Below, in pieces: positions 21,820 to 34,265 of a stretch of 64,000 nucleotides of DNA (the first letter of the stretch is position 1; each line of letters starts with the position of its first letter). The stretch lies in assembly GCA_021209875.1 (NCBI GenBank), contig JAGYVD010000002.1, forward strand, positions 4,030,001 through 4,094,000, in the 5' to 3' direction. Source of the DNA: Rosellinia necatrix. Lineage: Eukaryota > Ascomycota > Sordariomycetes > Xylariales > Xylariaceae. A program made the position numbers and the translations under genes. Under the pieces are notes generated by a model. It was not told where the DNA came from and did no database searches. It saw nothing but the letters and a program-made list of their open reading frames with translations.

Positions 21820-24511
21820 ATGCGTTTCTCGACGCTCCTCGTAGCGGCCCTGACGCCGGCAGGGCTGTTCGCAGATAACGCAGCCCGGACAGCCTCGACA
21901 GCAGAGCTTGGTCTGGATCCCGCAGCCCTGGACGCACTGCTGGCGAAGCATAACCTCGCAATAGTGCCCCGGTCAGAGCTCACAGATGCCTTGACGGAGC
22001 TCAACAGCCTCCTCAGGAAGAGCCAGGCACAGCAGTTCCGGACGCCATTGTACCCAAGAGCGAAAGCCAGCACCAATGAAACCGATTCGGGTTCGGGGTC
22101 CGGATCTCGATCAGGTTCAGGTTCAGGTTCAGGTTCAGGTTCAAGCGACGGGGGCTCCGCTACACAGGATCTTGGCGATCTCCTCCCAGGTCTCGGCGAT
22201 CTGGGCGACATTATCGGCGGATTAAAAGATGCCTTGAGCCCCTTGGACGACCTGGGAGCCCTCCTAAAAGCCCTTTCAGAACTATTAACCCCTCAGTTTT
22301 TGCAGGCTGTGCATGACTCACTCACATATCTGGCTGAGACACTTCAGCCGCCTATCCCCCAACTCGCCCGGGGGCTGCTCATGAAGGCTGGCCCATTGGT
22401 CGATCTCCTCGGCGAATTACCACTAAAGGAACTCGTCGGGGAAATTAAGGATATCGATCTTAAGGGGATAGTGGCGGCCCTGAAGCCCCTACTCACGCCC
22501 GAGACAATCGAGAGCCTCGTCCAGTTGCTGAACAACGCCGGCAGTCTATTGACTAAGGACACGGTCGATGACCTGAAGTCTCTCCTTACTAGCGCCAAGC
22601 CGCTTATTGACACCTTGGGAGACCTCGACATCAAGGGGCTTCTGGAAGCACTCAACCCCCTCCTCCAGCCCAAGGCCATCAATGGCCTCGTCACCCTGCT
22701 GGGCAACGCCGAGGAGCTCTTGGACCAGGATACCGTCCATGCGCTCAAGTCTCTATTGGTGGTTGCCCAGCCCCTGATCGAAACTCTTGGAGAGATCGAT
22801 CTGAAGGGGATATTAGACACCCTCCGACCATTCATCACGCCCGACATCGTCAAGAGCATTATACTCTTGGTTGCCAACGCCGAAAACCTCCTGACTTCCG
22901 ATTTCGTCACGCAAACCAAGGGTCTGGTTGCTGGCGCCGGACCCCTCGTTGAAAGTCTCAAGGGCCTAGACTTGGAAAGCTTGATCAACCAGATCAAACC
23001 CATCCTCAACGAGGTTGGCAAGCTTGATTTGGAAGGCCTCTTCAAGGCTCTGGAACCCTTGTTGACGGAAGACTCCATCAAGGGCCTGATCGGCCTCCTC
23101 GGCAATGCGGAGAGTCTGCTTACCAGTCAATTCGTAGACCAGACCAAGGACTTGATCTCTGGAGCCGGTCCTCTGGTCAAGAGCCTCGGCGACCTGGACC
23201 TCGAAGACCTCATTAAGCAAGTCAAGCCGCTCCTAAACGAACTCGGCAAGATTGACCTTGCTGGCCTAGTCAACGCAGTCAAGCCGCTGCTGACTGAGGA
23301 GTCGGTCAAGGGCCTGATCGCCCTACTTGGAAATGCAGAGAATCTGCTTACCAGCCAATTCGTAGACCAGACCAAGGACCTAATCTCTGGAGCTGGACCC
23401 CTGATCAAGAGCCTCAGCGGCCTGGACCTCGAAGACCTCATTAAGCAAGTTAAGCCACTCCTGAATGAACTCGGCAAGATTGACCTCGCTGGCCTGCTCG
23501 ACGCAGTCAAGCCGCTGCTTTCTGAGGAGTCGGTCAAGGGCTTGATCAGCCTTCTCGGAAATGCAGAAGCCCTGTTGACCAAGGACTTCGTGGACGAGAC
23601 CCAGACGCTCGTCGGCGGCGCCGTTCCTCTGGTGTCAGCGCTCGGCAAGCTCAACCTACCCCAGCTTATTGAAAAGGTGTCGCCGCTCTTGGACGAGCTG
23701 TCCAAGATCGATATCTCCAAGCTTATCGGCCTGGTTGAGCCGCTCCTGGACGAGCTTAGCAAGATCGACCTCGAGGCCTTGCTCAGGCAGCTGTCGCCTA
23801 TCTTGAACGCCGTGGGCCAGATTGACATCGCGGGTCTTATCAAGAAGATCACGCCAATCCTAAACGAATTCGGCATGCTCGACCTCGAGGGCACGTATAA
23901 GGCTCTCCTGCCTCTGCTGACGCCCCAGTCCGTGACCGGCATCGTGGGCCTCGTCGACAACGCCGAGTCGTTGCTGACAGGCAAGTTCGTCAACCAGACT
24001 CAAACCCTGGTTGGCGACGCTGTGCCGCTCGTCGATGCACTGAGCGACATCGATCTCAAGGGCCTCTTGGCACAGGTTACACCCTTGCTCAACGAGCTCG
24101 GCGAGATCGACCTGAAGGGTCTCTTAGCCAAGGTCGCGCCGCTCCTCAACACGCTCGCAGAGGTCGACCTCTCCGGGCTCGTCAAGAGCATCAAGCCGAT
24201 CCTGGGCGCCCTCAACGACATCGACATCCAGGGCATTGTCGACCAACTCAAGCCTCTCATTACCCCCAACTCGATCAAGGGTATCGTAAATCTTGTAGAC
24301 AACGCCAAGGCTCTTCTGTCGTCCACTTTCGTAGACCAGACAACCGAACTAATCGGCGATGCTACACCCGTAAGTCCACCAGGCCCTGTCCCCCATCCCA
24401 TCTCGCTTTCCCTTCATCCAGGCAGAGCTGTTGCTAACATCATCGTAGATCGTCGCCACTCTCTCCGATTTCATCAACGCTCTGCTCCAGGCGTTGTTGC
24501 AACAGGATTAA
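21820..24511 (+). CDS. Large secreted protein with strict 19-residue helical repeat register
   Basis: Two exons, 21820-24369 and 24449-24511, give 870 residues. Seen: a signal peptide-like N-terminus (MRFSTLLVAALTPAGLFA), a Ser-Gly linker at residues 89-113, then about 740 residues of leucine-rich, predicted all-helical repeats with no cysteine. A module of the form (I/L)DLxGLLxxVxPLLxxLGx recurs at residues 212, 269, 326, 383, 402, 459, 478, 535, 554, 611, 630, 649, 668, 687, 744, 763, 782 and 801; every interval is 19 or 57 (three times 19). The 57-residue intervals hold a second module with SVKGLI-LLGNAE-LLT and FVDQTKxLI. The C-terminus, spliced over a 79-nt intron, is a short amphipathic IVATLSDFINALLQALLQQD. 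I recognise no named family; a solenoid or lipid/surface-binding role is only a guess. ATG 21820 follows ACCACC. Confidence 0.85.
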
Positions 24512-24807
24512 GTAGCACCCGGCTAGTTATGCCGCGGGGGGGAGGGATTATAATAATGAAAGGTCACGGACCACGGGGTACAACATGAGAAATGATGCTG
24601 GTGCTTAATGAGTAACTAATGAAGTCAAATGATACCATTAATGGAGATACGTTTATGTTCACCCTGCTGCATATTGGTGCCGGTTGGGTGTTGACTTGGC
24701 TATGTGGTATGCCGTGAATCAAATGAAAGCGTGACATTGGGTAAGAGGTTCGTATTCTAGGCATTCTATAGGATACGTCCGTGTGCTTTAAGATTAGGTG
24801 TCTGCTC
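24512..24807. other. Convergent 3' intergenic region
   Basis: Between the repeat-protein gene and the SRA-YDG gene, which converge. Nothing recognised. Confidence 0.4.
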
Positions 24808-26464
24808 CTAGAGTTGACGAGTAGCTCGTCTATCTAACCCACGCCAGCTTGCCTCTGCTTGTGAGAATGAAGCTTTGAAACGTCTTGCCCTTTGCCATTC
24901 ATCGCGATCAATCTTTTCCTCATGCCATTTTAGTTTCCACTCTAAATAGCTAGACTCGCCCTGTAGCAGCTTGACTTGATCGCCCTCTAATTTCTCGTAC
25001 AGAGCCCAGTCGTCTAGTTGTGATGGTTTGGGGATCTTGCAGATATCGTCCAATGGCCGCTGGTCCGCGTCCCGCTCAAGCGTTAACTCGAGACGGTGTT
25101 TATTAATATTATTATCAAGCTTGAAACCATATTGCCGAATAGTGTATCTGTGGGTGCTTAGTATTAGGAAAGATAAAAAAAGGAAAATTGGTTGAGCCAG
25201 GAGAGATTTCTGGGAGGTCGCCTACAGTCCATCGTATCTCAGGCCAGCCTCAGGTGCAAAAGCACTCTTCAGTTTGTACCCTCGAATAACTCGAATTTTT
25301 CGCCCGACCTGTGAGATCAAGGGGATATGCATGTCTGACGTACGCCCCTCACGCACATATTTGACCGTGTTGGAGCGAATGAGCTCCTCCGAGCCGGTCA
25401 ATAGCGGGAGTGCTGTAAATCCATACCGGCCCTTGGTAGGTATTTCTAGCGAACTGTTGACGATGCCGTCACGCTCGGCGCACGTCAGGTTAAGCCACCA
25501 GCTATTTCATGTCAACCAGGCGCGAGGAATACGAGATGCGACGAGACGAAAACGCGAATGTACTCACTGCCCAGACTCAAACTGCATGCTGGCCTCCACC
25601 TCGGAGATTGGATCGGTTACCTTCGTCGCCTGCCATTTCCCCAAGTCGTAGTCCAGTGAACTGTTGAAAGACACGTCCTTGAGCCGTCCGCCTTCAACGA
25701 GAACCGCGCACCGGTGCTGGTCCAGCATGAAGAACTGTTCACGGAATCGGCGGCGCCAAATTCGCCGGAGATTCCTCGCCTGGGAGACATTAACACGGAA
25801 GCGTAATAGGAACTCGGGCGTTAGATTGGAGGTTTTCATCATGTCGGCGAACTGGAGGAGCTCCAAGAGCAGTTTGTCAAGGCGTGCATACTCGATTGTC
25901 CCTAAGCATAGCGTGGGGTGCTTTCGCTCTTCGTCCTTCAATGCGGCTTCGAGAAAGTTGCTGAGCTTTTCGGCATCCGGACTGAAAACATTACCACTTC
26001 GTAATCCCGTACGTATACAGTCCGATAGATCCAATAACCTCATGTAATCCCAGTCGGGGCCAGTCGAGTCAGTCGATATTAGTGATTCGGATGATTGGTC
26101 TGCCATTATATGTTGAGTATGTAACAATCCGAGAGCTCACCTCCTTGGATGGGGGTTGCGCGCACCTCCAGGCGACGGAGGTCGTCGGCTAGATAGCAAG
26201 TCACTGCCGCCATCAAAATTGAAATGCTTTAATGTCGGACTTAAGATCTTGAGGAAAAATAAATAGGAGAATCAGCGATGACGGCAAGGATGGTGAGTGA
26301 TGATGACATAAGCTTACCTGGTTCATAATATCACGTTGGCGGCTAAAGAGCGAATGGCGATGACCGTCATCGCCGATGTGTACCGACTTCGGCTTGAAGT
26401 ACGGTCTATCGCCACGGGCCCGAAGGCTGTGGTTGCTTCTCGCAAATCTTTCTAGCACGCTCAT
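24808..26464 (-). CDS. Fungal SRA-YDG domain protein
   Basis: Five exons: 26464-26318, 26247-26166, 26099-25568, 25501-25226 and 25147-24808, giving 458 residues. Seen: an N-terminal RPYFKPKSVHIGDDGHRHS segment, a helical middle with WDYMRLLDLSDCIRTGL and RRIWRRRFREQFFMLDQ, then the SRA-like core: DGIVNSSLEIPTKGRYGF, TSDMHIPLISQVG, RVIRGYKLKSAFAPEAG and RYDGLYTIRQYG, followed by RLELTLER and a coiled, charged tail. SRA domains in UHRF1 bind hemimethylated DNA; fungal stand-alone members exist whose ligand is not established, and a link to DNA modification sensing is inference. The donor at 26165 was chosen over a nearby GTGAGC because only it keeps frame into DQSSES. Introns are 66-78 nt. Confidence 0.82.
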
Positions 26465-27421
26465 CTGTCCCCTTGTCTGTCTTTCTGTTGGCCGACAGGC
26501 AAAACTTCGTTTGCAAACTTAATATTGCCCCTTTCCTAATCGTGATAGAGGGGATAGGTAATGGCGTCTGTCCGTCGTGTGTAGGGGATCCGACAAGAGT
26601 TATGACTTCGCAAGTTGAGGGACTGAAAGGTGTCAAATTGATGGTTGTGAATAAAGGAGACAAAGCTATCCTAGGCACGCCCCTTCGTGTCGGGGACAAA
26701 GGGATTTGCGAGCTTCACTGTGCGGTCAGCAACTGCAATGGCTCGAAGGACTGGTTGAGATAGTAAGTGCTGTGCACTTGGGGTCTGATTTGTTATCTGC
26801 CGCCAGCAAGTCACGTAATAAACTTAGAAGCAGCGAATCACTTGAAATAGTAGCCGATGTTTCTTAAAGCAATCTCGTGCTAGAATAACCGCCACAAGCT
26901 GGCACAAATGGCGGCATGGATTAACTAGAGTGATTGATTTTGAGAGTTCTTGCCTAAGTATAGCAGCTCTGTATCGTAGCAACTGGGTATCAGCAAATTT
27001 CCAACCGGAATCTTGTACCCTAGCAACAATCTTCCTTGTCGACTTGTTAATCAAGCTATCATTGAACCCGGCGTCCAACAAATGCGACAATACACCAAAT
27101 GTTTATTTGTGCAACTCAATCATGTTACTCCATTCGCCATATGCTGCTACCCTACCGCCGAATGTTTGGGTATTGATCCTACTGTATTCGAACCGGGTTG
27201 TTTTCTTCCTACGTTGGGCGCCTGCTGGAATGCGATCTCCTTAAAGTTGCCATCCACTCCTCTGCTGCTGTTCTGAAGGGAATATCATAAAGGGCAATGT
27301 GTAGAAGTGTACATAGAGCCAACCTTATATCATGTGGGCGAAAAAAAAAAATTCGGTACAGGAGCTTGCAGGTTTAAACAGAGCCAGCGGGGATTTCACG
27401 GATAAGTCAAGCCATTCAAAA
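26465..27421. other. Intergenic region, no supported gene
   Basis: Upstream of SRA-YDG and downstream of Pus7. A minus-strand frame at 26824-27090 has a protein-like composition (STRKIVARVQDSGWKFAD) but no ATG and no partner exon that I can find. I do not call it. Confidence 0.4.
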
Positions 27422-30400
27422 TTAGGCAGAATTATCGTTTGTTGCAGGCGCCCCTTGAAGTTCTCGAATGACAATTGTCGCATATTGACTCGTGTCAAGA
27501 GCGAAGCGCAGGATAACTGCAATCTTCGTGGGGTTGCTAGAGATAGAAGGAACAGCCGTCGTAGTCTTGGTAGGCTCAACTTTATCCGCCGCCACGATGG
27601 AAGTGGGAGCTAATGGACTTATGCCTGATTGCGACTGCTGACAATCACTTGATAGCTGTGCCATCATAGATACTTGGTCTGATCCGGCATCGGGGACCGG
27701 GTGAGGTAATTCAGGTGTCGGCGTTCTCTGCGTGATCAAATCGTTCTTCACATCAACCGCAGTTATCGTTTTGCCGCCAGTCGAAACTGGTTGCGGCGAT
27801 GTTCTGCCTGTCGTTGACCGAATTTCTTGATGTGTGGGTGCCTTGGGAATTATGTTAGTACTTATTGGGACGAATGCCTGTTGCGTCGCGTCGAGGAGAT
27901 CGTTTTTTAATAATTCGCACCTGTGCTGTTGCTACTGTAACCATTGAAGAACCTACTTTTTTTGCTGTCCAATTGCTGACCCTGCAAACTGTCGAAGCCG
28001 TCTTGCCCATAAACAGCAGCTACGTCTAGCCCAATCCCTGCTAGTTTACCGTTCTGTCTGCTGCCATCTATTTGCATCAAATTCTCATCGTGCGTGCTTA
28101 TAGATCCAGGTTCATCTATGTCAGTGTTGGTATGTGTTGCGATCTTGATCCGTTTGTTGCTCCCGTCTACTGATGTCTGAACCCACATATCATTAATACG
28201 TGTTGATGGTGTTAGATCCTCGACTTCGCGCTGGGTGACTCCCGTCTTGGACTCCTTAAACTTGTCTAGGTGAGCATTTTGTGCGAAGGCATGCCACGAA
28301 GCAGCAGCAGTTTTTTGACGAGCGTCATACCCCGTCTGTTCCTTAGCTCTGCGGGTTCGAATAATGTCTAGGTCAGTTGGCACAAGCTGTTCCAGGTCGT
28401 TTGAGTATGCTTGTACTGATGCGGTTGGGACCTTCTTGAGTTTACCCATCAATTTCCGGTAGGAACCCGGAAGACTAAAATCCCGTTGGCGTCGGCGCAT
28501 ATTATACGGGTCTAAGCCCCCGTTCTTAGGCTCGCTCATGAACTCGGCATAGAAATCCCCGATTTCGTTCGGTGGATAGATTACATCCCAACCGGGTGTC
28601 GGCAACACAACATCGTAAATAGAGTATTTCTCGTCCAGAAGATCATCCTCAGTTACTGCGTGAGCTACGAACCCATAATTCTGGGATGCGGCAATGTCGT
28701 CTTCCCACACTTGAGATGCCTCTGCTTCCCTTTGATCCCCATCTGTAGCAGCCGACCTGGATTTGACTAGGACGAGATCACCATTGATGACCTCGGCCCC
28801 GAATCTGTCCCATCGCTTGCTGGCGACAAAATTCCAAACAAGAGACTGGTATGCATGGCTGTACATGGTGCGCATCGAGCGATTGATAGACATAAGCGCC
28901 CCAACAAAGTCGGTTGGATTCCTGCCGAGGTGTTGAATTATGGCCTTTTCCACGTGGCACCGCGGCGGAAGGTATTCAAGCGCCGCCCTAGGGTTTTTAG
29001 TTTCAAGGAATGCCGAGCAAGCACGAGCACGATTTATATCTTCTCTGTGGGCACCTTTCGCATGATCTTGGTCTTGCGATTCCTGGAGCAAGAGCGGATC
29101 GTAAGATAGAAGGGCTTCAATCGCACCGGAGAAATCCTCTTTTAGGATTTTCATGCCGATCTCCTGTGTGCCAATCCGATGTGTACCGAACCTTTGAGTT
29201 CCGTAATAGTTGATAAACCCGCGCTGAATGACTTGGCTCAGTGCTGAGTCCATGATGGACTTCGCCACGCTAAGCTTTTCTTCGAAGTTGAGATTTTCAG
29301 TGTCACTAAAAACACAATTCTTTAGGACGATGACGAACTCATTTCCATCATGGTCGTTTAGTCGTATGGGGTGTTGCTCGTACTTAAAGTCCCCTATTTT
29401 GACATTGCCAATTCGCTCATTGAGAACGATAAGCGAGTTAGGATTGCGACCTTTGATGCTCACACGCTGGACAGTAACAGCACGGCGATCCTTAGTCCCC
29501 GCAGCTCCAAACGCCTTCGGATGAATTCTGAGAGCCTTGGCCATATGATTAAGCGCATCCATTGTGTCTTTATTTTCCTTGTAAAGGGAAAAATGAAGAT
29601 ACGGACCACCGCTGCCCTGGGAAGGGTTCTGGCGGTTGTTTTGGGCTCGAAGATTGATTGATCGATTGCCGCGTTGCTTGCTACCCCCACGAACAGCTGT
29701 GGCTTTAATGGAGCCATCAGAAGCCGTAGTGGTATCAACCTTACCGCCGAAAATGCGACGAATTTCCTGATATATATACATCAGTTGACTGAACTGTGGG
29801 GTGAACTAGGTTTACTTACACCATGGACAAGGGATCTCTGAGATTTATCCCCGATGGCAGGAATACAAACATTTCCGTGGGTGTTAGATGTCGATTTTGA
29901 TTTTTGTTGGATCTTGGAATAGAGGGAAATCAGTTCGTCTGCGGATGGTTGACCCACCAAATCGACCAGAGCATTCTTATCCGACTCTGTGATATTATCC
30001 GTAGGCGGCTCTTCGACCGAAGCGCCCGGCATATCCTCTGTATGCTCCGAGATATCATCTTTGCCTGTTGTATGTACCGGCTCATCTGGCTCATCTGGCT
30101 TTGGGGTGCCGACTGGCATGATATTGCCTTGGCCCGCAGCTCGCGCCTGATCTCGTGTGTTGTTATAGAAATCATTTAGATGAACTACCTCACCGTCCTT
30201 GGTAATCTCATTGACTTGGAAGTCAGTAAACCTGATAGTACTCAGTAATTGATCCTGTAACGCGAAAGGAGCGGCTTGGGCTTGGTTGCCCTGACCGGCT
30301 GTTTAATAAGCCTCATGGACCATATGGCCGCAAGGGGTTGTAACATGCCCATATCTGATAGATATAAAGTTGCGATAGTAACGTACCTTGCACGAGATTG

Positions 30401-30514
30401 GCCAGACCAGCCGTGCTTCTTGGTGGAAACAAAGTGAAGAATGCCAAGGCGTTGTTCAAGCGAGTTTCTCATCGAGGCATTGTTGCCTTGAGCCATGGCT
30501 GTGTGCGTCGCCAT
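27422..30514 (-). CDS. pus7: tRNA pseudouridine synthase Pus7 (TruD family)
   Basis: Four exons: 30514-30387, 30231-29820, 29766-27957 and 27825-27422, giving 917 residues. Seen: SLEQRLGILHFVS, FTDFQVNEITKDGEVVHL, GGPYLHFSLYKENKDTMDA, and GTKDRRAVTVQRVS with the catalytic Asp near residue 273. INYYGTQRFGTHRIG and the PTPGWDVIYPPNEIGDFY stretch follow, and the last exon holds KIAVILRFALDTSQYAT. Pus7 isomerises uridine to pseudouridine at position 13 of tRNAs and in U2 snRNA and mRNAs. The last intron (131 nt) contains a perfect TACTAAC branch site, and its acceptor was chosen for phase. Length is at the long end for the family because of Ser/Thr-rich insertions near the C-terminus. It diverges from the XPB gene. 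Confidence 0.9.
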
Positions 30515-31738
30515 TGTAGGTATGAGATGGTATACCAGGAGAGGTGATAGATGCAACCATGCCTCTAATGAGAGGGTCAATGAGGAACGGGGGGGGTCGG
30601 ATCAAAATATCCTAGCATTCGAAGTGTCCGAGAAAGGGTCTGTTCTTGATGTTGAGAGAAGCATTAGGTATTTCTCTCTAGATCATGGGGGATCAAACAC
30701 TAGCCGGCACTCCTTGCCTGTCTGGGTAGGTACCTACCTACCTGGTACATGCTTCTTAACCATAAGTCTATTTCCTGCATGAACAAGCTCTCTTTTGATG
30801 GTGGGGCAATTGGGGTTGCAGAACAAAATCCATGAATACGTCGGCAGAAAAGTGGCAGGTAAAGGCGGTGTGTCACAAACAATCACAGTTTAGGAAGGCG
30901 GCATAGGTACGGTCTCCAAGGACAATGTCTCGAGTGCCTACCTGACTAACCTAAGTTAGGTACTTAAGTTAAGTACCTACCCAGTAGTACCAGTAGCAGT
31001 GTTATTAACGTTTAGTCTAAGTACCTACCCAGGTAGCACATCTAAATCATCTTCTAGATACTAGGTAGGCAGTTGCCACTCTGGTCTCTTCCAACACCTG
31101 CTAATTGATTTGGTGAATTGTCGATAGTCTGGCCTCTTTTGGCTGTTAGAGAAAGAATAGAAAATTAACTTTATCTATTAGCACATAACCGACTGTCATG
31201 AATCTTTGGACCACACCATCCCGCAAGCCTTTCGTGGTTGAACAGACACCTACCCTTGGGGGACTTTCCCTCAAACTTTGTTTTAACATATTATTGTGCT
31301 TTTTAAGGTTTCCCCCAAATATATACTATAAACGATAGGTATAGGTATTACCAATGCCGTAGATACTTACCAAGGAGAAAGACAGTGTTATTTCATGATT
31401 TACGATGGTTTTTATCCAGTACAGGAATGGTGTAAATGCATACAGACCTGGAAAAGCATGCTTGCCTCAAGACATAGGTACTTAGGTACCTACACTTAGG
31501 CTTCGGGAGGGCTAGCTTGGTGTCTAAAATCCACTGCATTCGGTACTGTACATGTACCGTAGGAAAAGTGGAACTATAATACTGGGGCTCGCCCTAGAGT
31601 GCTGCGATACAGATCTACTTCATTCCTGGCGCCAGGCAACATTACTAAGTTCTTTCTCCCTTCCGTGAACCATCTTTGCCTCTTTAAACACCTTCATCTC
31701 TCGGGCATAGCATATTTATCTTGTGCCCGCTGAAAGTG
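30515..31738. other. Divergent promoter region Pus7 / XPB
   Basis: A 1.2 kb region between two divergent housekeeping genes. Many TACCTACCTA / TAGGTA units occur at 30725-30745, 30935-31075 and 31475-31500, including TTAGGTACTTAAGTTAAGTACCTA, a near-palindrome at about 30955-30980. No gene recognised. Confidence 0.5.
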
Positions 31739-34265
31739 ATGGCGCCTAAGAGGAAGGCTTCTACGAGTAAGCCGTTACCCACCTGTTTGTTAGAACGCGG
31801 TGATTGTGCTGATGGTGCTGACCTGTGCTGAAGACGTCACCGGCACTGCTAAATCGGGCAGGGCATCTGCTTCCTCGACACCTGGCCCTTTGACGCCTCG
31901 AGACATCGATAGCGACGATGAACCGAGTTCGCCTGTAGAGGTAGCCGCAGACGAGGAAGAAATACAGAAGGCTGTTGATCGTTTCACGCTTGCCGCATAC
32001 CAGGACAAGGTCAAGCGAGGCCCCATCGACAGCGCCTCGAGGTATTTTGGGGATAACGGCAAACGTGACTTTTCCTACCTACCTCTAAAACCAGACTACA
32101 AGAGCCGCCCTATCTGGATCGACCCCCTGCGAGGCCGTATCATTCTCGAGAACTTCAACCCACTTGCCGAGCAGGCCAAAGACTTCCTAATCACGATCGC
32201 CGAGCCCGTATCCCGCCCGACCTTTCTGCACGAGTATTCGTTGACACCACACAGTCTTTATGCCGCCGTGTCTGTTGGGTTACTGCCTCAGGATATTGTG
32301 AACACTCTCGACCGTTTCTCGAAAACGCCACTCCCTCAATCCATCATAGGCTTTATTCGAAGCTGCGCGTCCAGCTATGGCAAGGTAAAATTGGTCATCA
32401 AAGACACTAAGTACTTTGTTGAAAGCAATGACCCTGAAGTACTTCAGAAACTTCTCAAAGATCCCATAATCGGCCCGTGCCGGGTCCAAGGAACTGAAAC
32501 CGTGACCAATGCGCCATCTATGGGCGGTCTGGTCATTCCTGGCACATCCAATGCAGCTGGTGTGCAACAGGCTCAGTTGCAGTCAGAAACGGCTGAAAAG
32601 GCCCAACCCGAAAACCCCTTTGATGCTCTGCGGGAAGATGACGACGATGATAACCAAGAGGCTGTACATGCTTTTGAAATCCCTGATACCTGTGTAGAAA
32701 TAGTCCAAAAGCGTTGCCTTGACATTCAGTTCCCTATGCTCGAAGAATACGACTTCCGGAATGATGATCGAAACGCAAATCTGGAGATTGATCTTCGGCC
32801 CGCAACGCAAATTAGGAGTTACCAAGAAAAGAGTCTGAGTAAAATGTTTGGTAACGGACGGGCTAAAAGTGGCATTATCGTTTTACCATGTGGTGCAGGT
32901 AAAACCCTGGTCGGCATTACTGCCGCATGCACTATCAAGAAAGGTTGCATCGTCCTATGTACAAGCACCATGTCGGCACATCAGTGGCGTCAGGAGTTTC
33001 TGAAGTGGTCGAATATACGGCCCGAGGATATTGCTGTTTTCACGGCTGATAGCAAGACAAAATTTCCGGGAAATACTGGTATCATTGTCACGACATATCC
33101 AATGGTTACTCAATCTGGCAAGCGAGCGTACGACTCACAAAAGATGATGGATTTCTTGACGGGACGGGAGTGGGGTCTGATGCTTCTGGACGAAGTTCAC
33201 GTTGTTCCCGCGCAGATCTTCCGAAAGGTATCCCATTCAATCAAGAGTCATGCGAAGCTGGGGTTGACTGCCACTCTACTAAGAGAAGATGACAAAATTC
33301 AAGATCTCAACTTTCTTATAGGACCTAAGCTATTTGAAGCGAACTGGATGGAGCTGTCAGAACAAGGCCATATTGCGAAGGTTCAATGCGCTGAGGTGTG
33401 GTGCCCCATGACGACGGAATTCTATGATGAATATCTACGGACACAAGACCGCAGCCTCAAAGCCAACCTTTATGTGATGAACCCGCGCAAAATCCAGGCG
33501 TGCCAGTTCCTCATAGATTATCACGAACGACGTGGCGACAAGATCATTGTATTTTCGGACAATGTCTACGCGTTGCAAGCGGTAGCTCTGGCTCTCAACA
33601 AGTCCTACATCTGCGGGTCGACGGGGAACAACGAGCGCATGCAAATTTTGGATAACTTCATGCATAACCCAGCCATCCGGACGGTTTTTCTCTCGAAGAT
33701 CGGCGATACGTCCCTGGATTTACCTGAGGCCACATGTCTAATCCAGATCTCTTCTCATTACGGATCGCGACGTCAGGAGGCCCAACGGCTCGGCCGTATT
33801 CTTCGGGCTAAGCGAAGATCAGACGAGGGCTTCAATGCTTTCTTCTACTCCTTGGTATCAAAGGATACAGCCGAAATGTACTATTCTACAAAAAGACAAG
33901 CTTTTTTAGTCGACCAAGGCTATTCGTTCAAGGTGATTACACAGTTGGCGGGCATGGAGAAAATGGAAGGATTGGCATACAACACGCCACGGGAGCGTCG
34001 TGAACTACTCCAAAAACTTCTCGTCGACGCAGACAAGAAGCAAAGCGAGCTTGCGGAAGATACAGATGACCTTTTCTATACTGCATCTAAGAAGAGACGC
34101 GTGAGGCGCACAGCTGGTACTTTAGGCGAGCTCAGTGGCGGGCAGGACATGGCGTACATCGAGCAAAGGAAGAGCATGAATAAGGCACTGAAGAAGAAAC
34201 CACAACAGAACGTTTTCTTCAAGAAGATGGCGAGGGAAAAGCAAAGGCTCAAGGACCAACGATAA
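31739..34265 (+). CDS. ssl2: TFIIH helicase XPB/Ssl2 (ERCC3)
   Basis: Two exons, 31739-31766 and 31834-34265, give 819 residues. Seen: an acidic N-terminus with [13 protein letters not shown]; the damage-recognition-like region [20 protein letters not shown]; helicase motif I CGAGKTL near residue 364; DEVH box [10 protein letters not shown] near residue 461; the RED motif within [14 protein letters not shown] near residue 492; and motif [18 protein letters not shown] near residue 660. This is the 3'-to-5' SF2 translocase that opens promoters as part of TFIIH and acts in nucleotide excision repair. The first exon carries only MAPKRKAST and one base of the next codon; the 67-nt intron was placed by frame and by the AAG acceptor at 31833. 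A basic tail ([15 protein letters not shown]) is typical. Confidence 0.95.

Noticed and set aside
23127..23993. Long minus-strand frames opposite the secreted repeat protein
   Set aside because: Antisense of a repetitive, codon-biased gene; Arg/Ser-rich without family features.
26824..27090. Minus-strand frame with protein-like composition
   Set aside because: No ATG start in frame, a stop directly upstream, and no acceptor or neighbouring exon found; insufficient support.
27180..27205. Possible tRNA T-arm-like TTCGAA sequence
   Set aside because: Flanking bases do not pair into a 5-bp T stem and no D or anticodon arm was found.
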